DNA from: DASQHY01 sp035602605
GTDB taxonomy: Bacteria; Acidobacteriota; Terriglobia; Acidiferrales; UBA7541
Reading direction: 5' to 3'
Length of the DNA stretch: 31,868 nucleotides
Assembly: GCA_035602605.1 (NCBI GenBank)
Contig: DATNLZ010000040.1
Span: forward strand, 1-31,868
Under the pieces are notes generated by a model that was not told the origin of the DNA, searched no databases, and saw only the letters and a list, made by a program, of their open reading frames with translations. Positions 16,808 through 24,276 of this stretch are shown here, piece after piece. Numbering within the stretch: the first letter of the stretch is position 1; each line of letters opens with the position of its first letter. The position numbers and the translations under genes were made by a program.

Positions 16808-17707
16808 ATGCCTGGCGACAAGCAGTCGTCTTCGGTATTGATAACCGGCGCTACTGATGGACTAGGTCGGGCTGCTGCCCTGCTTCTCGCAGAGCGAGGC
16901 TATCGCGTTTTCGCCGCAGGACGTTCCGCGGAAAAGCGCGCGCAACTGGACAGTCTTGCCCGTGAACACAATCTGCCGCTTGAAACAATCGAGATGGACG
17001 TTTGTGAGGACAGTTCCGTGAAGCGCGGCGTAGCGGCCATTCTTGCGAAAGTCAGCTCCGTCGATGTCCTGATCAACAACGCTGGCTTTGGATATTACGC
17101 AACGGTCGAGGATCTTCGGATGGAGGACTTGCGTCGCCAGTTTGAAACTAATTTGTTTGGGGTCGTGCGCGTGACCCAAGCCGTGCTGCCGGGGATGCGC
17201 GAGCAACGCAGCGGACGCATCATTAATGTAAGCTCGGTCGCCGGAAAAGTTGCTCCACCGCTGTTTGGCGCCTATAGTGGCAGCAAATTCGCCCTGGAGG
17301 GACTGAGCGATGCGCTGCGTCTCGAATTATATCCATTTGGCATTCACGTCATCCTCATCGAACCCGGTTATATTCCCACAGGCTTTCAGAAGATTTCCGG
17401 CGAACTTTCCTCATACTATTTTGACGCTGCTAAGTCTGGTCCTTACGCAAGAGTCTATGAAAACGCTGCACGTTCCACGAGCAGCAGTCGGCAGAATAGC
17501 CGTTCCACGCCCGACGACTTCGCCGGCGTCGTCCTTCACGCAATCGAGACGCCGCGTCCGAACCCACGCTACACGATAACAGCGCTTGCAGCCATTACCC
17601 GGTGGGGCAAACGAATTCTTTCTGACCGCGCTATTGACGCGCTTCTCCGCAAACGGTACGGTTTGCGGCGCGAAACTCCTTCACCGCGTGGCACTAGGGA
17701 TTCGTAA
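16808..17707 (+). CDS. Short-chain dehydrogenase/reductase (classical SDR)
   Basis: NAD(P)-dependent oxidoreductase of 299 residues. The cofactor motif TGATDGLG is at 13-20, NNAG at 90-93, and the catalytic residues are Asn115, Ser143, Tyr156 and Lys160 (YSGSK). The Arg39 after the second beta strand (AAGRS) suggests NADPH preference. The C-terminal extension after residue 250 is basic and resembles SDRs acting on retinol- or steroid-like or other lipophilic substrates, but the substrate is unknown. GGGAGA precedes the ATG at 16808; an in-frame extension to 16523 overlaps the divergent transporter gene and is rejected. The last 14 bases overlap the convergent Dabb gene. Confidence 0.88.
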   Translation: MPGDKQSSSVLITGATDGLGRAAALLLAERGYRVFAAGRSAEKRAQLDSLAREHNLPLETIEMDVCEDSSVKRGVAAILAKVSSVDVLINNAGFGYYATVEDLRMEDLRRQFETNLFGVVRVTQAVLPGMREQRSGRIINVSSVAGKVAPPLFGAYSGSKFALEGLSDALRLELYPFGIHVILIEPGYIPTGFQKISGELSSYYFDAAKSGPYARVYENAARSTSSSRQNSRSTPDDFAGVVLHAIETPRPNPRYTITALAAITRWGKRILSDRAIDALLRKRYGLRRETPSPRGTRDS

Positions 17708-18110
17708 TTTGCAAAGAGAGACTGGTTTCGCGCAGTTCCTGCCAGTTCTTCGACCACGATTGATGAACGGGGCTTTCAGCATAATCAGCAGCAGCTTCAG
17801 CACTCGCAAATTCAATCGCAAACGCCCCGCTGAAGTCCCGAAGCTGCAGGCGTGACGTTTTCAGCCAGACATTTTTGACGCCAGGAATTTTCCCCGCCAT
17901 GGCCTTGATCCCTGTCAAAGCAATTTCCTTCTGCGAATCGGAAACACTCTCTTTCCACTTATAAATGACGACGTGAATTACGGTTTTTGGCTGGCCAAAT
18001 TTATTCTGGGCCTCGAGGCGGCTCGCCGGCCAACTGCCAAGCGCTATTCCGGCCAACAAAAATATGGCCATTGCACTAGCTGCATAAATAACCCGCAGAA
18101 CTTGCTTCAT
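17694..18110 (-). CDS. Secreted Dabb (stress-responsive A/B barrel) domain protein
   Basis: A 138-residue protein with an N-terminal hydrophobic signal segment (about 5-25) and a dimeric alpha-beta barrel domain (about 44-134). It begins TVIHVVIYKWKE and contains GKIPGVKNVWL and the Asp-Tyr-x-x-Ser-Pro-x-His pattern typical of the Dabb family. These domains occur in proteins of varied or unknown function; here the protein is probably periplasmic. GGAGGG precedes the ATG at 18110, so the longer frame to 18191 is not used. It diverges from the M20 peptidase gene. Confidence 0.8.
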   Translation of the reverse strand: MKQVLRVIYAASAMAIFLLAGIALGSWPASRLEAQNKFGQPKTVIHVVIYKWKESVSDSQKEIALTGIKAMAGKIPGVKNVWLKTSRLQLRDFSGAFAIEFASAEAAADYAESPVHQSWSKNWQELRETSLSLQITNP

Positions 18111-18285
18111 CTTTACCCTCCGAGACAAATGCGCCGCTAGTGTAAGCGACGCGATTAGCACGCGCAAGCGACGCCAAGAATGGTAAAACATCTGGCTTTG
18201 CTATCTTGGAGCGCAGAATGGTCCGCGAATTGAAGGTAGAATGTAGGAATATCGCCAAGCGTAGGAAACTAGGGGGCCAAGATTC

Positions 18286-19707
18286 ATGAAGCGAATGATT
18301 TTGGTTTTGTCGGCTGCGATTGTTCTCTTACCAGTACGCGCCTGGGGCCAGACAAATGAAAACGTAGATTACATGGCGCGAGACATCTTCAAAGAGCTGA
18401 TCGAAATCAATACCACGGACTCCGTCGGCAGCACGACGAAGGCCGCAGCGGCCATGGCAGCACGGCTGATCGCCGCTGGCTTTGCAAAAACCGACGTCAT
18501 CGTGGACGGGCCGAATGCTCGAAAAGGCAACCTGGTTGCCCGAATTCATGGCCTCGGAGAACAGAAGCCTGTACTTCTGTTGGCCCACCTCGATGTCGTA
18601 GAGGCGCGTCGCGAAGATTGGACCACCGATCCATTTCAATTCGTCGAAAAAGATGGGTACTTCTATGGGCGCGGCACTGTGGACATCAAAGATGGTGACG
18701 CTATTCTAGTCGCCAATTTCATTCGCCTGAAAAAGGAAGGTTTCACTCCTCGCCGTGATTTGATTCTGGCACTGACGGCTGACGAAGAAGGTGGCAACGA
18801 TAACGGGGTCGACTGGCTACTCAAGACCCATCGCGACTGGATTGACGCTGATTTCTGCGTGAATCTTGATGGCGGCGATTTCATGAGCGAGCAAGGAAAG
18901 CGCATTTATGCCGCGATGCAAGCAAGCGAAAAGGTGTACACTGATTTTCAACTGGAAGTAAAGAATTCGGGCGGCCACAGCTCCAGGCCAATCCGCGATA
19001 ACGCCATTTACCATCTTGCGGGCGGGTTGACGCGCCTCGCGTCTTTCGAATTTCCCGCCCAGCTTAACGAAGTCACCCGTTCCATGCTCGAACGAAGCGC
19101 TGCATTTCAGAGTGGGCAGCTTGCCGCAGACATGAAAGCGGTCACTGAGGATCCTCCCAACCCTACAGCACTCGCGCGACTCTCGTACCATCCTTTTTAC
19201 AACGCCCTGCTGCGCACCACCTGCGTGGCCACACGTCTTGATGCTGGCCACGCCAACAACGCGTTGCCCCAGACGGCGCGCGCGAACGTGAATTGCCGTA
19301 TCTTGCCGGGACAAGCTCCGCAGCAAATCCGCGAAACTCTCGTCAAAATTCTTGCTGATCCCCAAATTGCGGTTACCTTTGTTGACGTCCTGGCAGCCGA
19401 CGGCAGCGTGCTCGAACCCAAGTCCGTTCCTCCCTCCCCGCTACGTCCCGACGTCGTCGGCGGAATGGATCGCGTAGTGCAAAACATTTATCCAGGGCTT
19501 GCGGTCATCCCGGTGATGGATACAGGTGCTTCCGACGGACGTTTTCTACGCGAAGCCGGCATCCCCACGTACGGTATCTCAGGAGTTTTTTTAGATTCGG
19601 ATAATCGTCGCGCGCATGGACGCGACGAGCGCATCCGCATCAGAGATTTTTATGACGGTGTGGAGTTTAACTATCAACTCATCAAAGCCCTTAGTTCCTC
19701 GAAATGA
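18286..19707 (+). CDS. Secreted M20/M25/M40-family metallopeptidase
   Basis: Zinc-dependent exopeptidase or related amidohydrolase of 473 residues. A signal peptide (MKRMILVLSAAIVLLPVRAWG) predicts export. Metal ligands can be read at His101 (LLAHLDVV, with catalytic Asp103), bridging Asp133 (GRGTVDIKDG), Glu168 with catalytic Glu167 (DEEGG), Asp195 (NLDGGD), and a His near the C-terminus (RAHGRDERI). The lid/dimerisation domain occupies about 220-330. AGGGGG lies upstream of the ATG. It probably supplies amino acids by degrading peptides in the periplasm; the exact substrate is not readable. A hairpin follows at 19832-19869. Confidence 0.9.
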   Translation: MKRMILVLSAAIVLLPVRAWGQTNENVDYMARDIFKELIEINTTDSVGSTTKAAAAMAARLIAAGFAKTDVIVDGPNARKGNLVARIHGLGEQKPVLLLAHLDVVEARREDWTTDPFQFVEKDGYFYGRGTVDIKDGDAILVANFIRLKKEGFTPRRDLILALTADEEGGNDNGVDWLLKTHRDWIDADFCVNLDGGDFMSEQGKRIYAAMQASEKVYTDFQLEVKNSGGHSSRPIRDNAIYHLAGGLTRLASFEFPAQLNEVTRSMLERSAAFQSGQLAADMKAVTEDPPNPTALARLSYHPFYNALLRTTCVATRLDAGHANNALPQTARANVNCRILPGQAPQQIRETLVKILADPQIAVTFVDVLAADGSVLEPKSVPPSPLRPDVVGGMDRVVQNIYPGLAVIPVMDTGASDGRFLREAGIPTYGISGVFLDSDNRRAHGRDERIRIRDFYDGVEFNYQLIKALSSSK

Positions 19708-19831
19708 TCCAAGAAAAAATCATCGTATGGAATTGCCCAGTGTCGCCCCGCGCGGGTTCAGCAACGCAACCGTGTCCTGGCCGCGGGCCTTCCGCAAATA
19801 TTTGCAAACACATCGCGATGATTGCAAAAAC

Positions 19832-19869
19832 AATAGGGCCCGATGGAATGGCGTCCATCGAGCCCTATT
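19832..19869 (-). terminator. Bidirectional terminator between M20 and M48 genes
   Basis: AATAGGGC (19832-19839) pairs with GCCCTATT (19862-19869) and CGATGGA (19841-19847) with TCCATCG (19854-19860), with one mismatch and a 6-base loop. On the minus strand GTTTTTGC follows, making a good intrinsic terminator for the M48 gene, which ends 25 bases upstream. On the plus strand a looser T-rich run follows, so it may also serve the M20 gene. Confidence 0.75.
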
Positions 19870-19893
19870 TGTAAATTTCGTTTTGACCCCTGA

Positions 19894-21588
19894 TCAATCG
19901 GGTTTCTTGGTGGTATCCGGTTTGGCTGGGTTGGGGTTTGAGTCTGCGGTCATCGGAGGCAGGCTCTTTTCGCTTCCGTAGCGCACCAGGTACGGCATAA
20001 AGGGAGTGAGCTCGAACGGCATCTTTTCTCGCTCGGCCACCGCCGCGACAGGCTTGCTCTTGATCATCTCGACGCGATCGGACCAAGGATCAAGCTTGAT
20101 GCGCCCGCCCAGGGGAAGCGCCGCGACAAGGGCCGGTTTCTTTGGCTCGTCGGGCGAGGAAGCCGCGGGCGCCGAAACGTTCTGCAGGAACGTATTGGCG
20201 GGCACGCGATCGCCCAAGTGCGGACTAATTAAGTTCGGAATTTGTTTCTGGCGGACCTCCAGCGCCTGGAGAAACAGCGCTGCGTTGCCCATCTGATCTT
20301 TGTAAGGAGATTTCTTGAGCAACTCAATCGCTTTCCCGCTGGCTGCCGTTTCCTCGGTCGCGTCACGGGCAAACATAAAGTGGCGGAACGTGTCTTTATC
20401 GTCCACGATCAAGCGATCAAAAAACGCGTACTGGGAATCCATACGATGACCAAGCACGACGTGTCCAAGCTCGTGCGCGATCATGGTAGCCAGGCTGGCT
20501 TCGTCGGGCAGCACGTCAATCAAACCGCGGCTCAGTACAATGGTGTGTCCCAGAGTAAAGGATTCCAGTGTCGTGGTAAGCAAAACCCTGCACCGAACTT
20601 CCGGTTGAATGTCCAGGTTATTTGTGACCTCGATATTGTTGACCACGGTTTCGCAGACTTTGTCAACTTCCCCGCGCGGCGCCATTAATCCAATACGTTG
20701 CAATCGGTCCGTAACGTTATCTTCCGCTGCACGATCCCACGCGCGCTGCGCTTGAATCGGTGAAAGATCATTGGCTGTTTTCGTTTCATCATTGATGGTA
20801 GTGTTGGACTCCACCAAAACCTTACTCAACTCCTGCTCCTGACCAGCGTGGCCGAGGTTATAACCCCACAGGCGAGTCTGCGCTTTGAATTGCAGACGCT
20901 TGGTCAAGGCATAGTGCAAGTCCGACTCTTCGCTATAGACAAACGAAGGCAGCCACAAACCTGGCTGCAGATTGGTTCTCCAGCTATCGAAGTGGAAATA
21001 GAAGCTCTGCCGTCCCCCGCCGCTGTATCCCCCGTTGAATCGAGCCACGTTAAAATCCTGGTCCTCGACCCAAATGCGCCCGAGGAAGCGGCCCTTTCCG
21101 GCTTTCTTCATTGGTGTTATGTCAAAAACCAAGCAGCGCACTTCGCCCAGAAATTCGCGGCGAATGAAATCAAACTGGTAGTTCTCTCGGTTGAAGCCAT
21201 TGTTGTCGATAAAAATCATCTGCAAAAATCCGTCCGGCAAATATTGCATGCCAAACGTGAAGAAATTCGAAATGTTGCCTAAGAGCTTTCTGCCCTTCCC
21301 GGCTTTCTCCGAGAGCGACACCAGGTCGATGCCATGGGAAAAATCCGCGCGTCCCAAGAAGTACTTGTCTCCCGCAGGGACCGGACCCATGTCCTTATCC
21401 ACTTTCAGGTTCTGAATATAAGTTTCGACCAGTGGAGTGAATTGCCGCACTCGTTGATTTTCTTCCGCCTCTTTGGCGATAATGCGGTCAATCACCTGAT
21501 CCATAGTTTTAGTCTGGTCTTCGGCGATGAGCGGCAGAGCCCCCAAAGCCAAGAACAGAACTAAGACTGTACTCTTCAACGTGCGCAT
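19894..21588 (-). CDS. Secreted M48-family metalloprotease
   Basis: A 564-residue exported protein with a signal peptide (about 1-22). The zinc motif HELGH is at 372-376 within MIAHELGHVVLGH, typical of M48 peptidases. The third ligand is likely the Glu in EETAASGKAIELL, where the usual ExxAD is reduced to ExxAA. The peptidase part spans about 300-460. The first 270 residues form a beta-rich domain with tryptophan and glycine motifs that resembles outer-membrane or lipoprotein-handling domains but that I cannot name. The tail is Pro-rich. GGAGGAG precedes the ATG at 21588; the longer frame to 22137 is antisense to the TonB gene and is rejected. It is 13 bp downstream of the TonB-like gene, so the two are probably one operon. 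Confidence 0.85.
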   Translation of the reverse strand: MRTLKSTVLVLFLALGALPLIAEDQTKTMDQVIDRIIAKEAEENQRVRQFTPLVETYIQNLKVDKDMGPVPAGDKYFLGRADFSHGIDLVSLSEKAGKGRKLLGNISNFFTFGMQYLPDGFLQMIFIDNNGFNRENYQFDFIRREFLGEVRCLVFDITPMKKAGKGRFLGRIWVEDQDFNVARFNGGYSGGGRQSFYFHFDSWRTNLQPGLWLPSFVYSEESDLHYALTKRLQFKAQTRLWGYNLGHAGQEQELSKVLVESNTTINDETKTANDLSPIQAQRAWDRAAEDNVTDRLQRIGLMAPRGEVDKVCETVVNNIEVTNNLDIQPEVRCRVLLTTTLESFTLGHTIVLSRGLIDVLPDEASLATMIAHELGHVVLGHRMDSQYAFFDRLIVDDKDTFRHFMFARDATEETAASGKAIELLKKSPYKDQMGNAALFLQALEVRQKQIPNLISPHLGDRVPANTFLQNVSAPAASSPDEPKKPALVAALPLGGRIKLDPWSDRVEMIKSKPVAAVAEREKMPFELTPFMPYLVRYGSEKSLPPMTADSNPNPAKPDTTKKPD

Positions 21589-21601
21589 GTCTCCTCCGAA
21601 C

Positions 21602-22783
21602 TCAATACGCCATGCGGAATTCAATCCGCACACGCGCTGGAAAGTCAACGGGTTGATTATCGCGGCGGGCCGGCTTGAACTTAATTTGTCCAGCAGCTCG
21701 AAGCGCGGCCTCGTCCAGGCCATGGCCCAAGCCGCTAATGACACGGTTGACCTGAACCTGTCCGGAAGCCAGGAAGACCACCTCGACGACCACGTCACCT
21801 TCGATTTTCTGGTTACGCGCTTCGTCGGTATATAAGGGTTTCGGTTTCTCGATAATACTAACGGATGTCGTCGGGTCGCCGGAGTCAGACTTCTTCTTCG
21901 GCCCTTCGGCAGCGACAGGAGCCGAGGCGTCCGAGAAGCCGCCCGCCCTGACCGCGCCGTGCTTGCCGCCTGATGGCGGAGGATTAGCAACGCCATTTCC
22001 GAAGCCAGTGCTGGCCACAGTTCCACGAACGCCTTTGTCCCCGCCGGTGCCATTTCCATAACCCGGTCCTGGCGGCAACGCCGGAGAACCGAGCCTCGCC
22101 CCGTTGGCGCGTTTATTTGGATCGCTCGGCCCGGCAATACCGTTAGGATCCCCGAATCCGCCGGTCTGGACTTTGCTGAGCGGTAAATTCACAGTCGCTG
22201 GCGCTGCGCTTCCGGTGCTGGCGGACATGACTCCTACCTTAATGGGTTCACGCGGACGCGGCGGCTCTTTCGATTTCATCTCCATCTTCGCCGCTTCAAA
22301 GTCTACCGGCTTTAACTCAGGCGTGCTCATATCCACTGGTTTCAGCTTCGGCTTAACCGGCGCCACAAGTCTGGGCGCAACCATCTTCGGGACTTTCGGC
22401 GGCTCGACAGGAGTCTCCTCAATCTTTAATTTTGGCTGTGGTGGCGTCTTGAATTTCGGCGGTGGCGGTGGAAGCAAAACTTCCGTGTTGGGGGCAGCGA
22501 TGGTCGTGATTGCATAGCGCATCGCAGGTGCAAACTTTTCTGGATAAAGCAGCGGTATCAAGACAAGAAATACTACGATCAGACATTGCACGATAAAACT
22601 GACGCCGAAGGTGTCCCACCGCGGCTTGGTTTCAGAAAGGAGCTCGAAACGCGCTGTGCGGGGTCGTACCGGTCCACCCATCTTCCCACCCATCGGCTCG
22701 TGCGCAATGTGCCTCGTGGTCATATTCGGGGGTGCCTCGATGCGGAGCGAAGTTAGCGTTGTGTCCATAAATGTGCTTGTCAT
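21602..22783 (-). CDS. TonB-family energy transducer protein
   Basis: A 393-residue inner-membrane protein. It has a cytoplasmic N-terminus, one transmembrane segment (about 60-80), a Pro/Lys-rich periplasmic spacer (from LLPPPPPKFKTP, about 95-150), a glycine-rich linker and a C-terminal TonB domain (about 300-393) with the YTDEARNQKIEGDVVVEVVF and HGLDEAALRAAGQIKFKPA blocks. TonB proteins pass the proton-motive force to outer-membrane receptors. No exbB, exbD or receptor gene is present here. It is followed after 13 bp by the M48 protease gene. The start at 22783 has only a weak AAGGCGG site; an in-frame ATG five codons later is an alternative. Confidence 0.85.
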   Translation of the reverse strand: MTSTFMDTTLTSLRIEAPPNMTTRHIAHEPMGGKMGGPVRPRTARFELLSETKPRWDTFGVSFIVQCLIVVFLVLIPLLYPEKFAPAMRYAITTIAAPNTEVLLPPPPPKFKTPPQPKLKIEETPVEPPKVPKMVAPRLVAPVKPKLKPVDMSTPELKPVDFEAAKMEMKSKEPPRPREPIKVGVMSASTGSAAPATVNLPLSKVQTGGFGDPNGIAGPSDPNKRANGARLGSPALPPGPGYGNGTGGDKGVRGTVASTGFGNGVANPPPSGGKHGAVRAGGFSDASAPVAAEGPKKKSDSGDPTTSVSIIEKPKPLYTDEARNQKIEGDVVVEVVFLASGQVQVNRVISGLGHGLDEAALRAAGQIKFKPARRDNQPVDFPARVRIEFRMAY

Positions 22784-23038
22784 TTCGTTCAGCCGCCTTA
22801 TAAAAGATTCCCCGCATAGCTGCCGGGTTGTCCGCTCAAATACAACTTTTAAAGCGGGGGCTGCGGCCGACTCGAGCCTCTAGAAAGTACTAGGGTACTA
22901 GCGGGGGTCCGACACGCGAATAGGACTTTCGTACTAGGGTCGCTTACTAGCTACCTGTACGAAAGGACAGCCCCGTACCGTAAATCCACTAGTAAGAATC
23001 AAGCCACGCCCGAGAGGATGTTGCGCGCCTAACTTGGA
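22784..23038. promoter_or_regulatory. Repeat-rich control region upstream of the TonB/M48 operon
   Basis: The hexamer TACTAG occurs at 22888-22893, 22896-22901, 22932-22937 and 22945-22950 on the plus strand, and once on the minus strand at 22990-22995. The pairs form two direct repeats 44 bp apart, each starting GTACTAGGGT and ending ACTAGC. The second carries five extra bases. A perfect 9-bp inverted repeat, CTTTCGTAC (22926-22934) and GTACGAAAG (22957-22965), surrounds the second pair. No gene is seen. The region fits a multi-site operator or a leader RNA for the tonB-like gene, which starts at 22783 and reads away from it. Confidence 0.5.
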
Positions 23039-23284
23039 TCAAGCGGTTTCGCAACACGTACGGCCTGATCGGCAATTCTCTGCATCGGCAATTCCCCCAT
23101 CAGGACCGAGCAGTGATTGCGTTAGTCCGCACCAAAACGGGCCCGCTGGGAGGGCGTGAGAGGCGACGTGTTCGTCATGCGTGTTGAGCATTTCGTTCGC
23201 GACGACAGACTCATAGAACATTGTTTTGGTGCGCAAACAGTGGCACACAGATCCTTCAGAAATTAGATGATTCAGGGTGGGCAT
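23039..23284 (-). CDS. Small six-cysteine protein ending the Mo-hydroxylase operon (81 aa)
   Basis: The start ATG lies two bases after the stop of the FAD-subunit gene and has its own GGGAG ribosome site inside that gene's end, so translation is very likely coupled. The product has six cysteines in a pattern that looks like a metal or Fe-S site: Cys14 and Cys16 (VCHCLRTK), Cys52 (FWCGLTQ), Cys71 and Cys77-Cys78 (ENCRSGRTCCE). It has no signal peptide and no membrane segment. I recognise no named family. By position it might be a maturation, electron-transfer or chaperone factor for the molybdenum enzyme; this is inference from context. Confidence 0.65.
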   Translation of the reverse strand: MPTLNHLISEGSVCHCLRTKTMFYESVVANEMLNTHDEHVASHALPAGPFWCGLTQSLLGPDGGIADAENCRSGRTCCETA

Positions 23285-23286
23285 GG

Positions 23287-24276
23287 TTACACTCCCTTCC
23301 GCATTGCTGCGACGAGCGCGCGCTTGACGGCAACTCTCGCGAGTTGAACTTTATACGCGTTCTGGCTGAGGGGCTTCGCGCCGCGCACGGCGGCTTCGCC
23401 GGCTTTCGCGGCTGAATCTTCGCTTAGAGTCTTGCCAGCGAGCCACGCACTGGCTTCTTTCGCCTGCCAAGGAATCGGCGCGATGTGACCGAGTACGATA
23501 GTCGCGCTTTCCACATTGCTTCCTTTCATCTTCAGTGCCACCGATGCCGTCGCGAGCGGCCAATCCAGAGCTTCTTTTTGCCGGACCTCGTAAGTCGCCG
23601 AGCGCAAACCTTTGGAGGTATCCGGAATTACGATTTCCGTGAGAATTTCGTCAGGGCGGATGGCGTGTTCGCGCTCGGTCTCGCTCTTGGGGATCACAAA
23701 GAAATCCGATAAAGCGACCTCGCGAGTACCCTGCGGTCCGGTCATCCGAACTTTCGCGCCCAAGGCAATCAAGGCGGGAGCCAAACTTGACGGATTGACG
23801 AAATACGCTGGCCCCTCATTACCTAGGATAGCGTGATATTTGTTCTCGCCGCCGGGCACTAGAGATTTTCCTGCCTTGTCGAGGGCCAGCAATCCGAAGC
23901 CGTTTCGGTAGTACCAGCAGCGCGGCCGCTGGCAAAGGTCGCCACCTGCTGTACCCATGTTGCGTATTTGCGGGCTGCTCACGCCGGCCGCGGCTTGAGC
24001 CAGTGCGTTGAACTGATCATGAATCGTCTTATCCTGAAGCAACTGATCAAACGTCGTGGTCGCCCGGATCGTGAAGCCGCCGCGCGCGTCTTGGCCTGCC
24101 GAACCCAGCTCCAGCCCTTTGATGTCCACAACGCGCTTGGGAGTTACAACATAATTTTTCATTAGGCTTAGAAGATCTGTGCCTCCCGCCAGAATTTCCG
24201 TTTCACCCCACGCTGAGCCCAATAGCCCCAAAGCTGCAGCTAGACTTTTAGGACGCGCATATTCGAATGCTTGCAT
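23287..24276 (-). CDS. Xanthine dehydrogenase-family FAD-binding subunit (YagS/PaoB-like)
   Basis: The 329-residue subunit carries FAD between the Fe-S subunit and the electron acceptor in a three-part molybdenum hydroxylase. The FAD-binding PCMH fold is marked by LAGGTDLLSLMK (29-40) and NMGTAGGDLCQRPRC (106-120); the CO dehydrogenase flavoprotein C-terminal domain follows from about 220. Cys115 and Cys120 recall the extra [4Fe-4S] loop of PaoB-like subunits, but the two further cysteines expected there are replaced by GFGLLALDKAGKS. The start overlaps the stop of the Mo subunit in TAATG, with GGGAGG upstream. Confidence 0.9.
   Translation of the reverse strand: MQAFEYARPKSLAAALGLLGSAWGETEILAGGTDLLSLMKNYVVTPKRVVDIKGLELGSAGQDARGGFTIRATTTFDQLLQDKTIHDQFNALAQAAAGVSSPQIRNMGTAGGDLCQRPRCWYYRNGFGLLALDKAGKSLVPGGENKYHAILGNEGPAYFVNPSSLAPALIALGAKVRMTGPQGTREVALSDFFVIPKSETEREHAIRPDEILTEIVIPDTSKGLRSATYEVRQKEALDWPLATASVALKMKGSNVESATIVLGHIAPIPWQAKEASAWLAGKTLSEDSAAKAGEAAVRGAKPLSQNAYKVQLARVAVKRALVAAMRKGV

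Noticed and set aside
21589..22137. N-terminal extension of the M48 protease frame
   Set aside because: It overlaps the TonB-like gene in another frame; the ATG at 21588 has a perfect ribosome site and a signal peptide.
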